A stretch of DNA of 64,000 nucleotides from Nostoc sp. FACHB-892 (GTDB taxonomy: Bacteria > Cyanobacteriota > Cyanobacteriia > Cyanobacteriales > Nostocaceae): NCBI RefSeq assembly GCF_014698795.1, contig NZ_JACJTR010000028.1, positions 34,874 through 98,873 on the forward strand, given 5' to 3'. Under the pieces are notes generated by a model. That model did no database searches and had not been told where the DNA came from. It worked only from the letters and a program-made list of their open reading frames with translations. This document shows positions 34,716 through 44,234 of this stretch, in pieces. Positions within the stretch are counted from its first letter, which is position 1; each line of letters starts with the position of its first letter. Made by a program: the position numbers and the translations under genes.

Positions 34716-35792
34716 TTAACGTACTGCCCCTTGAGCAGAAACAGTATCAATCGGCTTCATCAGGTACAGCCGCAATAACTGCCAGCCATTAGAGATGTAA
34801 AGTGGCAGTTTTTGGAAGATTTGCAGGAATTTAGGAGTGCTGGAGTTAGCGATCGCACCCAGCTTTTCATTATTACTGATACAAGTATCCAAGCGCTGAT
34901 AAAACTCTGGATTTTCTACATCCAGCATCAGTGGGAACACCCTACCTGCATTTTCATTAGTCTTCTTAATTACATGGATGTCGTATTCCCGTGCATCCAA
35001 TCCAAGGGTGGCATAAAAGTCCTTGCGTTGAATGTCATTGAGATACATTGTCGCAAACACCGACAACAGGAAGAACCGACTCCACAGCCGTGCTTTCCAA
35101 TCATTCAATATTTGCGGCTGGGATTTCATGATCGCATCAAAGAAATCGCCGTGACGGTTTTCATCTTGACACCAGTTCTCAAAGAACCGGAAGATTGGAT
35201 AAACCCGGTCTTCGGGATGTGCTTCTAAATGGCGATAAATGGTGATGTAGCGCCAATAACCGATCTTCTCAGAAAGATAAGTAGCGTAGAAGATGAATTT
35301 CGGTTTAAAGAAGGTATAACTGCGGCTCTTAGTCAAAAACCCTAAATCTAGGGACAGATTAAAGTCCGACAAAGCTTTGTTCAAAAAGCCAGCGTGACGC
35401 GCTTCATCCCGTGACATCAAGTTAAAACACTCTGCCAAGACGGGGCTTTTTCCTTTCAAGCGACGACCAAGTTCTTTATACAGCAAAAAGCCGGAAAACT
35501 CTGCCGTACATGAGCGTTCTAGAAACTCAACGAACAATCGGCGAGTTTCCCCGTCAATATGATCCCAGGATTGTTCAAACTCGGCATCCCGAACAAAGTG
35601 ATGGCGGTTGTAGTCAGTGCGGAACTCTTCGAGAATGGCTTGTAACTCGTCTTCATTGACGGAAATATCCATCCGCGCCATTTCATCAAAATCGGTAGTA
35701 TAAAACCGAGGTGTTAACAAGGTTTCTTTTGCCGGGACTTTAATCCCTGGCCGGATTTCTTCAAAGCCTGGTTTTTTGAGGGAATCTACCAT
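34716..35792 (-). CDS. acsF: Mg-protoporphyrin IX monomethyl ester oxidative cyclase
   Basis: Membrane-associated diiron oxygenase that forms the fifth ring of chlorophyll (Mg-protoporphyrin IX monomethyl ester to divinyl protochlorophyllide) using O2. The 358-residue length matches AcsF/ChlA/Ycf59. Diiron ligands are visible as a Glu in RSCTAEFSGFLLYKELG, then SRDEARHAGFLNKAL (ExxH) and ENRHGDFFDAIMK (ExxH). The N-terminal LTPRFYTTDFDEMARMD block is the family's signature. It is followed by its own strong terminator and is probably monocistronic. Some cyanobacteria have two copies (high and low oxygen); which one this is cannot be read from the sequence. Confidence 0.96.
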   Translation of the reverse strand: MVDSLKKPGFEEIRPGIKVPAKETLLTPRFYTTDFDEMARMDISVNEDELQAILEEFRTDYNRHHFVRDAEFEQSWDHIDGETRRLFVEFLERSCTAEFSGFLLYKELGRRLKGKSPVLAECFNLMSRDEARHAGFLNKALSDFNLSLDLGFLTKSRSYTFFKPKFIFYATYLSEKIGYWRYITIYRHLEAHPEDRVYPIFRFFENWCQDENRHGDFFDAIMKSQPQILNDWKARLWSRFFLLSVFATMYLNDIQRKDFYATLGLDAREYDIHVIKKTNENAGRVFPLMLDVENPEFYQRLDTCISNNEKLGAIANSSTPKFLQIFQKLPLYISNGWQLLRLYLMKPIDTVSAQGAVR

Positions 35793-36214
35793 GTCTTGAT
35801 TGCTCTTTCGTCTTTATTATCTTAAGTAGACCCTTCGGCTTGGTGCAGTTCCTTATGGGGAAACCCCCAATATCGGAATGCCTCACCAGAAAGCTAAGGG
35901 TAATGTTCTGTTAAGGCGTAACAGCCGACAATAATGCAATTGTATAAAGTTTAGTCTACCAAGGTGCGGGTTAGAAATTTGTAAGCAAAAGATTAAGAGT
36001 TGCAACAATCATTCAATATTTGCGGAACCAAGAATTGCGGATTAGTAGTCAGATAAACGTAGTTTCCCGATCAGTACTGTTTCGATCAAGTGGAGTAGCA
36101 CGCACTTATTTTACTCTCAAAGCATTGCTACCTCAGTAATTTTCTGTAGTTGCAACTACAATATGGAAAACCCATCTTAGACAACAAGAGCAAATCCAAA
36201 GAGTTGAAAACAAG
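35793..36214. promoter_or_regulatory. Divergent region between acsF and the TM2-domain gene
   Basis: 422 bp with no coding sequence, carrying the acsF promoter at the left and that of the TM2 gene at the right. No operator motif could be identified with confidence. Confidence 0.4.
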
Positions 36215-36709
36215 ATGAATCTTGAAAAAAATCAGCAGAAAGACCGACTTCTTGTCTCTTACATCTTGTGTGCAGTCGGATTTATGGGGGTGGGGGGATT
36301 GCACCGTTTCTACAATGGCAAGATCGGAACTGGTTTGTTCTGGCTGTTGACTGGTGGTGTATTTGGTATAGGGCAGATCGTGGATTTGTTCTTTATCCCC
36401 AACATCGTTGAGGAATACGAACACAAGCTGAGACTAAAAGCAGGTGTATCTTCCTTCGGTGTGCCGTTGAATCAAGCAGTGGTTACCTCTCAAGTTCACC
36501 CTCCAACAGGAAACCAACTGATGATTAAACTGATTGAAGCGGCGGAAAGTAAGGGTGGTATTTTAACTGTCACTCAAGGCGTTAAATTTACGGGCGCTAG
36601 CTTTGCTGAAGTAGAAGCTACTCTCAATGAGATGTACAAATCAGGTTATGTAAAAATAGATAACGACCCCAATACTGGAGCCGTTATTTACCATTTCCAC
36701 GAACTTTAA
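36215..36709 (+). CDS. TM2-domain membrane protein
   Basis: A 164-residue protein. Residues ~12-65 form the TM2 domain: two membrane helices with the family pattern 'LCAVGFMGVGGLHRFYNGK' and 'TGLFWLLTGGVFGIGQIVDL'. The C-terminal half (~90-160) is soluble and helical, ending VKIDNDPNTGAVIYHFHEL, resembling a short winged-helix-like region. TM2 proteins are common in bacteria but have no agreed function. A first Met at 36215 gives a sensible cytoplasmic N-terminus. Confidence 0.85.
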   Translation: MNLEKNQQKDRLLVSYILCAVGFMGVGGLHRFYNGKIGTGLFWLLTGGVFGIGQIVDLFFIPNIVEEYEHKLRLKAGVSSFGVPLNQAVVTSQVHPPTGNQLMIKLIEAAESKGGILTVTQGVKFTGASFAEVEATLNEMYKSGYVKIDNDPNTGAVIYHFHEL

Positions 36710-36710
36710 T

Positions 36711-36790
36711 TTGTCATTTTGTCATTTTGTCACTTGTCCTTTGTTCAAAACCCAATAACTAATGACTAATGACCAATGACCAATGACTAA
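36711..36790. repeat. Short tandem heptamer repeats
   Basis: Runs of TCATTTTG/TCACTTG followed by AATGACTAATGACCAATGAC-type heptamers (36755-36790). The last units touch the stop codon of the minus-strand DUF2996 gene. Same class as 13253-13277. Confidence 0.7.
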
Positions 36791-37449
36791 TTTATACCTA
36801 GCCACTTTTGACCACCCAAGCGCTGAACTAAGCCATATACCAACAAATCGAGTGTAATTTTACGCTCATCGATTAAGAATGACTCAAGAGTGCTAGGTTT
36901 TTTCCCTTCATTACAGGAAAATCCCTTTTTCCCTTGAATATCTTCTTCAGGGAAATACAGGTTAAACTGACGCTGACCTGTTTCTTTCCAACTGCCGATA
37001 ATTTGCCAGCATTCTTGGGCAGATTCAAAGCCAGTGATTGGCACTTTCTGCTTGGCAAAAGACACCTGTAAATCTTGCACACCTTGTTGAGCGATCGCTT
37101 TTTGTAAAGCTGGTAAGTAGTCTTGCTCAATGAACTCTACAAATGGCTTATCTTCAACAGATGGGGCTTTTTCCTTTTTTGCAGCTTTAGCTGCGGCGGC
37201 TGGTTTTTCTCCTGTTGCGGCGGCTGCTGCGGGTTTTTCTCGCTTGGGTGATGCAGCAGCTGGTTTAGCAGCATTGGGGTTATCTTCGGAGTTTGCAGCT
37301 TTAGGGTCTGGCGCGTTAGCAGTAGGAAGGTCTGTAGCTTCGGGTGAGTCTGTACTAGGAGCGTGTTCTTCAGCCACACTGGGAGCTTGCTGGTCAACTG
37401 TGCTGGGAGCTACTTCTCCCGCTTGATTGTGATTGGTTGGGTCTGCCAT
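36787..37449 (-). CDS. DUF2996 family protein with Ala/Pro/Lys-rich N-terminus
   Basis: A 220-residue protein. The first ~100 residues are low-complexity Ala/Pro/Glu/Lys (PAAASPKREKPAAAAATGEK), probably unstructured. Residues ~100-220 are the DUF2996 domain (FVEFIEQDYLPALQKAI, GSWKETGQRQFNLYFPEEDI, TLDLLVYGLVQRLGGQKWLG), conserved in cyanobacteria and plastids. In Arabidopsis a relative is implicated in photosystem II assembly (LPA-type); I state this from memory and with caution. Confidence 0.83.
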   Translation of the reverse strand: MADPTNHNQAGEVAPSTVDQQAPSVAEEHAPSTDSPEATDLPTANAPDPKAANSEDNPNAAKPAAASPKREKPAAAAATGEKPAAAAKAAKKEKAPSVEDKPFVEFIEQDYLPALQKAIAQQGVQDLQVSFAKQKVPITGFESAQECWQIIGSWKETGQRQFNLYFPEEDIQGKKGFSCNEGKKPSTLESFLIDERKITLDLLVYGLVQRLGGQKWLGIN

Positions 37450-37959
37450 TGCTCAGGTCAATCCTTTAATCTAGCTTTTGGAGCGATCGCTCACCTTGAG
37501 GTATCGGGTATTTTTATTTTGACATACTAGTGCAGCAGGGCAATAATAACTCTACAGTTAAAAATAACCCAAAGGCATAGGATATAAGCTTTCTCGCCTT
37601 CTCTCCCCTACCCCTTCAATTGTAGGGCGATCGCTATCTGTATAGTCTGTACCCAGTAAAAAATCTATAATCTTCCGAAAAGAAAGAGCATGTAAATTAG
37701 GATGCCTAGTACGTTACGGCGTAAATAGAGCAACCATTGAAAATCTTTAAAAAGCTTATTCCATAATATTTTTGACTTTAGACTTTTGACTTCCGCCTTG
37801 CGGTACTAGGCAGCAGCCAGAAGCTAGTTAGGCAACAAATACGAAAGTTAGCCAAAATGCGATCGTGTCCTCAGCCATATCCAACTTTAGCTAACAAAAA
37901 ATGAAAATGTAAGAATGCAGCTATGTAGATCGATAATTTAGGTACGCAAAAAATCTGTT
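37450..37959. other. Intergenic stretch with dispersed repeat copy
   Basis: 510 bp without a gene. A copy of the repeat seen at 3457 lies at 37718-37756 (CGGCGTAAATAGAGCAACCA, then TTGAAAATCTTTAAAAAG). HIP1-type sites flank it at about 37480 and 37630. The right end holds the promoter of the carotenoid oxygenase gene. Confidence 0.45.
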
Positions 37960-39456
37960 ATGCAGACTAGTGAGGAAAAGTCAACAATAAAAGCCTGGGC
38001 AGGTGCGATACCTTCTCGACGAGAGGCTACGCCAACGGTGAGCTTTCCTGCGGAACGCTGCACGAATGCTAACGCAGAATCGGCAAAAGAATTTCCCGCT
38101 ACCCAATTGCCAATTCTTTCTGGCAAAATTCCAAATAGCTTGCGTGGCACACTTTACCGCAATGGGCCCGCACGGCTAGAACGCGGTGGCATTCACGTGG
38201 GACACTGGTTTGATGGAGATGGAGCAATTCTGGCTGTAAATTTTACCGATGCAGTTGCAACCGGGGTTTATCGCTACGTGCAAACCTCTGGTTATCAAGA
38301 AGAAGCCGCAGCAGGTAAACTAGTCTACGGCAATTATGGCATGAATGCACCAGGCCCAATTTGGAATCAATGGCAAAAGCCCATCAAGAATGCTGCCAAC
38401 ACCTCGGTGCTAGCACTTCCAGATAAACTTTTGGCACTATGGGAAGGTGGTAAACCCTACGCCCTCGATTTACAAACTTTAGAAACTTCGGGTGAAGATG
38501 ATTTAGGGGGGTTAACCAAAGGATTAAACTATTCTGCACATTATAAGCGTGATAAGCAAACAGGAGAAATTTTTAATTTTGGCATTAGCCCTGGATTAAA
38601 TGCGATGCTTAATATTTACAAAAGCAATTCAACTGGGAGGATTATCCAACAAGCCGCATACCAATTAGATGGTGTGCCATTAGTGCATGATTTTGTTTTA
38701 GCAGGACAGTATCTTGTATTTTTCATTCCGCCAGTGCGGTTGAATATCTTACCTCTGCTAATAGGAATAAGCAACTATAGTGATTCGCTAGAGTGGCAAC
38801 CTAAACTAGGAACTCAGATTTTAGTTATTGATCGGGAAACCCTATCTGTAGTGAGTCGTGGAGAAACCGAACCTTGGTTCCAATGGCATTTTGCTAACGG
38901 TTATGTAGATGCTAGCGGTTCAGTGATTGTGGATATCGCCCGTTATAAAGATTTTCAAACTAACCAGTATCTCAAGGAAGTAGCGACAGGTAAGACTCAC
39001 ACCGTAGCTAAAAGTACATTAACGCGAGTTCATCTGCATCCTCAAACTGGCAAAATTACGTCAATTCAACCGCTATTGAACGGACATTGTGAATTTCCCA
39101 ATGTACCACAGCAAAACGTGGGGCAAGCTTCCCGTTACACATATATGTCAAAATTCCGTTCAGGAACAGATATTAGCCAAGAAATATTAAATGCGATCGC
39201 TCGTTTTGATCATAAGACCGAAACCCTCACCGAAGCAGACTTTGGAGAAAACCGTTATCCTTCAGAACCCATCCACGCCCAAAACATCCAAAACCCTGCA
39301 CAAGGTTGGCTACTAACCGTTGTCTACGATGCCAATTCTCATAGTAGCGAAGTTTGGGTATTTGATAGCGATCGCCTGGATGCCGAACCCGTTTGTAAAC
39401 TAGGATTACCTAGCGTCATCCCTCATAGCTTCCACGGCACTTGGAACCCAACCTAA
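37960..39456 (+). CDS. Carotenoid cleavage oxygenase (apocarotenoid oxygenase-like)
   Basis: A 498-residue seven-bladed propeller iron oxygenase of the RPE65/CCO family. Probable iron ligands are His in NYSAHYKRDK, LVHDFVLAG, WFQWHFANGY and the last HSFHGTW; the motif GTLYRNGPARLERGG opens the fold. It cleaves double bonds of (apo)carotenoids with O2, giving retinal-like products. The N-terminus holds an odd insertion (residues ~14-45, GAIPSRREATPTVSFPAERC) encoded by a Nostoc palindromic repeat, absent from the expected fold and in frame. The start at 37960 is therefore plausible but the first 45 residues are unusual. Confidence 0.9.
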   Translation: MQTSEEKSTIKAWAGAIPSRREATPTVSFPAERCTNANAESAKEFPATQLPILSGKIPNSLRGTLYRNGPARLERGGIHVGHWFDGDGAILAVNFTDAVATGVYRYVQTSGYQEEAAAGKLVYGNYGMNAPGPIWNQWQKPIKNAANTSVLALPDKLLALWEGGKPYALDLQTLETSGEDDLGGLTKGLNYSAHYKRDKQTGEIFNFGISPGLNAMLNIYKSNSTGRIIQQAAYQLDGVPLVHDFVLAGQYLVFFIPPVRLNILPLLIGISNYSDSLEWQPKLGTQILVIDRETLSVVSRGETEPWFQWHFANGYVDASGSVIVDIARYKDFQTNQYLKEVATGKTHTVAKSTLTRVHLHPQTGKITSIQPLLNGHCEFPNVPQQNVGQASRYTYMSKFRSGTDISQEILNAIARFDHKTETLTEADFGENRYPSEPIHAQNIQNPAQGWLLTVVYDANSHSSEVWVFDSDRLDAEPVCKLGLPSVIPHSFHGTWNPT

Positions 39457-39560
39457 TAAACCCTCTGCGTTAAAAAAAACAACGCTACAGTAAAAACGAA
39501 TAGCATTGATCAGACATATCTGGTCAATGTAAAATCAAAAATTCCCAAGAATCTTGTCCT

Positions 39561-40142
39561 ATGCAATTACAAGAAAAACGCAACTATTCTCCCACAGAAT
39601 ATCTAGAACTAGAAGTCATTTCCGAGTATCGTCATGAATATATAGATGGTCAAATTATACCTATGACAGGGGGAACACCAAATCACAACCAAATAGCTGG
39701 TAATTTTTATGCAGCCCTCAATTTTGCTTTGAAGCGGCAACCTTATCGAGTATTCGTAGCTGATCAACGTCTATGGATTCCCAAAAAGCGAATTCATACA
39801 TATCCTGATGTAATGGTTGTTGCAGGCTCATTAGAGTTTTCTGAGGGACGTAAAGATACAATTACTAATCCCTTAGTAATTTGTGAAGTCCTATCCAAAT
39901 CTACTAGAAGCTATGATAAAGATGAAAAATTTGCGGCTTATCGTACCATCCCCAGTTTTCAGGAATATGTTCTAATTGATCAGTACAAAAATCATGTAGA
40001 ACAATATTCTAAAACTGATGAGAAAAAATGGATTTTCTCTGAATATGAAGAAGATAGTAGTATCCTAATACTATCCTCTATTGAATTCCAAATCCCTTTA
40101 TTAGATATTTATGCTAAAGTTGACTTTGATATTCAAGAATAA
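39561..40142 (+). CDS. Uma2-family (DUF820) putative endonuclease
   Basis: A 193-residue member of the large cyanobacterial Uma2 family, a PD-(D/E)xK restriction-like fold: YLELEVISEYRHEYIDGQII, RVFVADQRLWIP (catalytic D), YPDVMVVAG and LVICEVLSKSTRSYDKDEKF (ExxSxxT block). The last helix ends SIEFQIPLLDIYAKV. Such genes occur in tens of copies in Nostoc genomes and are probably nucleases of unknown role. No toxin or antitoxin partner is adjacent. Confidence 0.88.
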   Translation: MQLQEKRNYSPTEYLELEVISEYRHEYIDGQIIPMTGGTPNHNQIAGNFYAALNFALKRQPYRVFVADQRLWIPKKRIHTYPDVMVVAGSLEFSEGRKDTITNPLVICEVLSKSTRSYDKDEKFAAYRTIPSFQEYVLIDQYKNHVEQYSKTDEKKWIFSEYEEDSSILILSSIEFQIPLLDIYAKVDFDIQE

Positions 40143-40491
40143 CTTTATTCTAATTAGTTAACTAAGCAACAACGTAAATATCAGCATTTATCGCTTATGA
40201 GTCTATTATCATAAATCTAAAGTTTCCAAAAAATGCATTATAATTTATATAATTTTTGCTAAATATAATCATCATAAAATTTTGGTTTGTAGTCAAAACT
40301 TTAATCATGTTTACGAGACGCTACACGGTAAGCGCAGCTATGCCCAAAGAGCTTTACATAATCAACGCTTCAGTCCTGACTACAAACATTTTTACTCAGA
40401 TTGATTAACCGCACATGATATTACAGTGATTTACGCGGGTTAGAATAGAAAAAAACTCTATATACATTTCGCTGATTAAGCATAATTGCCC

Positions 40492-41856
40492 ATGACCACT
40501 TCTAAACGCCACTACCACATCACTACCTTCGGTTGTCAGATGAATAAAGCTGACTCAGAGCGCATGGCTGGCGTTTTGGAAGACATGGGCTTTGAATGGG
40601 CAGAAGATCCAAATAATGCAGATGTAATTCTCTACAATACTTGCACAATTCGCGATAATGCCGAGCAAAAGGTATATTCCTATCTTGGCAGACAAGCAAA
40701 GCGCAAGCATGAGCAGCCTGATTTAACCCTCATCGTTGCTGGTTGTGTTGCCCAGCAAGAAGGTGAAGCGCTATTGCGGCGAGTCCCAGAATTAGACTTG
40801 GTAATGGGGCCACAACATGCCAACCGCCTCAAAGATTTGTTAGAGTCAGTCTTCGACGGCAACCAAGTTGTTGCAACCGAGTCAGTTCATATTATTGAAG
40901 ATATCACCCAGCCGCGACGGGATAGTAAAGTAACGGCTTGGGTAAATGTCATTTACGGCTGTAACGAACGCTGCACCTATTGCGTGGTTCCCAATGTGCG
41001 CGGTATCGAACAATCTCGCACACCGTCAGCTATCCGGGCTGAAATGGAAGAATTAGGACAGCAAGGTTACAAGGAAATTACTCTACTCGGTCAAAATATT
41101 GACGCTTACGGCAGAGACTTGCCGGGAGCAACAGCAGAAGGACGACATCTGCACAACTTCACAGATTTACTTTATTATGTACATGATGTGCCGGGGATTG
41201 AAAGGTTAAGATTTGCTACTAGCCATCCCCGTTATTTTACAGAGAGATTAATTAAGGCTTGTGCTGAGTTGCCTAAAGTCTGCAAACACTTTCACATTCC
41301 CTTTCAATCTGGGGATAATGAACTTTTGAAAGCGATGTCGCGGGGTTATACTCATGAAAAATATCGCCGCATCATTGATACCATTCGGCGGTATATGCCA
41401 GATGCTTCTATTAGTGCTGATGCGATTGTCGGTTTTCCTGGGGAGACAGAAGAACAGTTTGAAAATACCCTGAAACTGGTGGAAGATATTGGCTTTGATA
41501 TGTTGAATACAGCAGCATATTCGCCGCGTCCAGGGACACCAGCCGCTTTGTGGGATAATCAACTGAGTGAAGAAATTAAAAGCGATCGCCTCCAACGGCT
41601 CAATCATTTGGGAAACTTGAAAGTAGCCGAGCGATCGCAACGTTACTTTGGACGCATTGAAGAAGTTTTAGTAGAAGACCAAAACCCCAAAGATCAAACC
41701 CAGGTGATGGGACGTACTGATGGTAATCGTCTGACATTCTTTAGTGGCGACATCAAAGAATTGCAAGGGCAATTGGTGAAGGTAAAAATTACTGAAGTTC
41801 GCCCTTTTAGCTTGACAGGTGAACCAGTTGAAGTTGCAGCAGCAATTTTTAGATAA
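40492..41856 (+). CDS. miaB: tRNA-2-methylthio-N6-dimethylallyladenosine synthase
   Basis: Radical SAM methylthiotransferase that modifies i6A37 to ms2i6A37 in tRNAs reading UNN codons. There is an N-terminal UPF0004 domain with three Cys (TFGCQMNKADSERM, NTCTIRDNAEQK, VAGCVAQQEGE). The radical SAM cluster motif CxxxCxxC is in YGCNERCTYCVVPNVRG, and a C-terminal TRAM domain (EEVLVEDQN to VEVAAAIF) completes it. Each Fe-S cluster ligand is present. I use the ATG at 40492; a TTG two codons earlier is less likely. Length (454) is normal. Monocistronic. Confidence 0.97.
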   Translation: MTTSKRHYHITTFGCQMNKADSERMAGVLEDMGFEWAEDPNNADVILYNTCTIRDNAEQKVYSYLGRQAKRKHEQPDLTLIVAGCVAQQEGEALLRRVPELDLVMGPQHANRLKDLLESVFDGNQVVATESVHIIEDITQPRRDSKVTAWVNVIYGCNERCTYCVVPNVRGIEQSRTPSAIRAEMEELGQQGYKEITLLGQNIDAYGRDLPGATAEGRHLHNFTDLLYYVHDVPGIERLRFATSHPRYFTERLIKACAELPKVCKHFHIPFQSGDNELLKAMSRGYTHEKYRRIIDTIRRYMPDASISADAIVGFPGETEEQFENTLKLVEDIGFDMLNTAAYSPRPGTPAALWDNQLSEEIKSDRLQRLNHLGNLKVAERSQRYFGRIEEVLVEDQNPKDQTQVMGRTDGNRLTFFSGDIKELQGQLVKVKITEVRPFSLTGEPVEVAAAIFR

Positions 41857-41908
41857 ATAAACCACTGACTGACAAACTGAGGGAGCATCTCACCTTTGCA
41901 AATATACC

Positions 41909-42043
41909 AGGCGATTAGAAATCGCGGCTACACAAACGAACGCGAGTGCGTCTCTAAGAGTTGTCCGCCTACGCAAACTCAAAGGAATTGAAACCCACGG
42001 AGGTGGGTTTTGTCTGTATAGCCGCGAATTCCATTCGCTAGGG
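41909..42043. repeat. MITE-like palindromic repeat (Nostoc type)
   Basis: The ends GCGATTAGAAATCGCGGCTA and (from the other side) AGCGAATGGAATTCGCGGCT are inverted relatives. The inside has GTCCGCCTACGC and the small hairpin CCCACGGAGGTGGG. This structure, with terminal arms that read as 'clipped' palindromes, is a repeated family in Nostoc genomes. It occupies the start of the 588-bp gap after miaB. A further AT-rich inverted repeat lies at about 42231-42286. Confidence 0.6.
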
Positions 42044-42340
42044 CAAACGTGTTTTTACACTCATTGAGATGCTCCCCAAACTGACCTTAAATCTTTGAGC
42101 CAACTGGACTTGAGAGCCTTCTTTTGCTTCCCAAGGTATAATCACGCGAGTACGCAAATCTATTTCCCTTCAGGTCTGTTGTAGGCGTGTTACCAAAAAC
42201 AACGGTAATAATCATATCTATTTTATGTGTTAATGCTTAGATTTTATGAATATTTGTTTTTTTATAACATTAAAATCCTAAGCATAAATACTAGGCAAAG
42301 GGATTACTATGATCAAAAGTTTACAAAAATCACTCCTTTC

Positions 42341-42393
42341 AATACCAACTATACCCGACTAAAAATGTCGGGTATGTTTGACTGGTATTTTTG
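42341..42393. promoter_or_regulatory. Double hairpin upstream of threonine synthase
   Basis: The inner stem ATACCCGAC (42351-42359)/GTCGGGTAT (42367-42375) sits inside an outer stem AATACCA (42341-42347)/TGGTATT (42383-42389), followed by TTTGC. It ends about 50 bp before the ATG of the threonine synthase gene. It could be a terminator of stray transcription or a leader attenuator. No leader peptide rich in Thr/Ile was found. Confidence 0.5.
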
Positions 42394-42444
42394 CTCGTGT
42401 TAGTATCAGGCGACAGCAGACAGACAAACAGGGAAAGCTAGTTT

Positions 42445-43755
42445 ATGACTCAGGCAATCAAAACCCAAACCCAAACTCAAAGCAGCACTGCCTACTTTCA
42501 AGCCTTAAAGTGTAAAGAATGTGGTGCGGAATATGAACTTAAAGCCAGTAATGTTTGTGAGTTATGTTTTGGCCCGTTAGAAGTCAAGTATGACTACAGC
42601 GCCCTACGTCTAACTGTTACTCGTGAAACAATTCAAGCCGGGCCCAATTCAATTTGGCGCTACCGTCCCTTTTTGCCTGTTGCAACTGACAATGTTATAG
42701 ATGTGGGAACGGGTATGACTCCCTTGGTTCGTTCTCACCGCCTTGCCCGTCGCCTGGGTCTAAATAAGCTTTATATAAAAAATGATGCCGTTAATATGCC
42801 CACCCTTAGTTTTAAGGATCGGGTAGTATCAGTTGCCCTCTCCAGAGCGCGGGAGTTGGGTTTCACTACTGTTTCTTGCGCTAGCACGGGTAACTTGGCT
42901 AATTCTACAGCTGCGATCGCAGCTCATGCCGGTTTAGACTGCTGTGTATTCATCCCCGCAGATTTAGAAGCAGGTAAAATTATTGGTAGCCTGATCTACA
43001 GTCCTACCTTAATGGCCGTCAAGGGTAACTACGATCAAGTGAATCGTCTCTGCTCTGAAGTTGCTAATACACATGGCTGGGGTTTTGTCAATATTAACCT
43101 GCGTCCTTATTATTCTGAAGGTTCCAAGACACTAGGTTTTGAAGTTGCAGAACAACTAGGCTGGGAATTACCCGATCATGTTGTTGCTCCCTTAGCATCT
43201 GGTTCACTATTCACCAAAATTTATAAAGGTTTCCAAGAATTTATCGAAGTTGGTTTGGTAGAAAACAAGAGCGTTCGTTTTAGCGGCGCTCAAGCTGAAG
43301 GTTGTTCACCCATCGCCCAAGCCTTTAAAGAAGGACGCGACTTTATTAAACCAGTTAAACCGAATACAATTGCTAAATCGTTAGCGATCGGTAACCCAGC
43401 AGACGGCATTTATGCTGTAGAGCTAGCTCAGAAGACTGGTGGTAATATTGAATCAGTCAATGATGCAGAAATTATTGATGCCATCAAGCTGCTGGCAGAA
43501 ACCGAAGGCATCTTCACAGAAACGGCTGGTGGTACTACCGTGGCCGTGCTGAAAAAACTGGTAGAAGCTGGCAAAATTGATCCAGATGAAACTACCGTGA
43601 TTTACATCACTGGCAATGGTCTGAAAACCCAAGAAGCAATTCAAGGCTACGTTGGCGAACCCTTGACTATTGATGCCAAACTCGATAGTTTTGAACGGGC
43701 GCTAGAGCGATCGCGTACTCTGGATCGCTTGGAATGGCAACAAGTCCTCGTTTAA
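42445..43755 (+). CDS. thrC: Threonine synthase (long form with N-terminal Cys motif)
   Basis: PLP enzyme converting O-phosphohomoserine to threonine, 436 residues. The N-terminus has a zinc-ribbon-like CxxC...CxxC (CKECGAEYELKASNVCELC). The PLP lysine is in TLSFKDRVVSVALS and the substrate/phosphate loop in SCASTGNLANSTAAIAA. SGSLFTKIYKGFQEF and TAGGTTVAVLKKL follow. It is followed 97 bp downstream by a MoaD-like gene in the same direction, a pairing frequent in cyanobacteria. A second, shorter threonine synthase is at 49777. Confidence 0.95.
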   Translation: MTQAIKTQTQTQSSTAYFQALKCKECGAEYELKASNVCELCFGPLEVKYDYSALRLTVTRETIQAGPNSIWRYRPFLPVATDNVIDVGTGMTPLVRSHRLARRLGLNKLYIKNDAVNMPTLSFKDRVVSVALSRARELGFTTVSCASTGNLANSTAAIAAHAGLDCCVFIPADLEAGKIIGSLIYSPTLMAVKGNYDQVNRLCSEVANTHGWGFVNINLRPYYSEGSKTLGFEVAEQLGWELPDHVVAPLASGSLFTKIYKGFQEFIEVGLVENKSVRFSGAQAEGCSPIAQAFKEGRDFIKPVKPNTIAKSLAIGNPADGIYAVELAQKTGGNIESVNDAEIIDAIKLLAETEGIFTETAGGTTVAVLKKLVEAGKIDPDETTVIYITGNGLKTQEAIQGYVGEPLTIDAKLDSFERALERSRTLDRLEWQQVLV

Positions 43756-43845
43756 TTATGAGTTAGGAGTTATGAGTTATGAGTTTTTTTATTCCTAACT
43801 CCTAACTCCTCACTCTTAACTCCTCACTCCTAACTTTTCACTTTG
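43756..43845. repeat. Degenerate GAGTTAGGAGTTATGA-type short repeats, inverted
   Basis: Units of GAGTTAGGAGTTATGAG are followed by their inverted forms CTAACTCCTAACTCCTCAC repeated to 43840. The 90-bp stretch between thrC and the MoaD gene can form a long hairpin. This unit is common between Nostoc genes. Confidence 0.65.
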
Positions 43846-43852
43846 TACTTCT

Positions 43853-44128
43853 ATGGCTGTAACAGTTTTAGTTCCTACGACTCTTCAGAATTTGACTAAT
43901 AATCAAGCTACTCTAGAATCCAACGGTAGCACCATTGCTGAATTATTGGACTCTTTAGAACAAAGCTTTCCTGGGATTAAATCGCGGTTGTGCGATGACG
44001 AAGGCAAACTACGTCGGTTTGTAAATTTTTATGTCGATAGCGAAGATATTCGCTATCTAGATGGTATTAATACAGCCCTAAAAGATGGCGATGAAGTAAG
44101 TATTGTTCCTGCTGTCGCTGGTGGTTAA
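43853..44128 (+). CDS. MoaD/ThiS-family sulphur-carrier-like protein
   Basis: A 91-residue ubiquitin-fold protein ending in the double glycine needed for thiocarboxylate formation (DGDEVSIVPAVAGG). The hydrophobic strand pattern VTVLVPTTLQNLT and the middle LLDSLEQSFPGIKSRL are typical. It lies after threonine synthase, like CysO-type carriers linked with amino-acid biosynthesis in other bacteria. This suggests a sulphur-carrier role in methionine/cysteine or cofactor synthesis rather than molybdopterin, but that is context inference. Confidence 0.88.
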   Translation: MAVTVLVPTTLQNLTNNQATLESNGSTIAELLDSLEQSFPGIKSRLCDDEGKLRRFVNFYVDSEDIRYLDGINTALKDGDEVSIVPAVAGG

Positions 44129-44234
44129 TACTATTTATCTCGTCTTTTATTTGGCTTGCTAGTTGGAAAATCGCTTTAATGCAAGTTCTGGACGTAAAAA
44201 TCCTTCTAGTTATTTTATCGAATTTAACATCTAA

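Noticed and set aside
37130..37426. Ala/Gly-rich ORF opposite the DUF2996 gene
   Set aside because: Mirror image of the low-complexity Ala/Pro/Lys region of the real gene.
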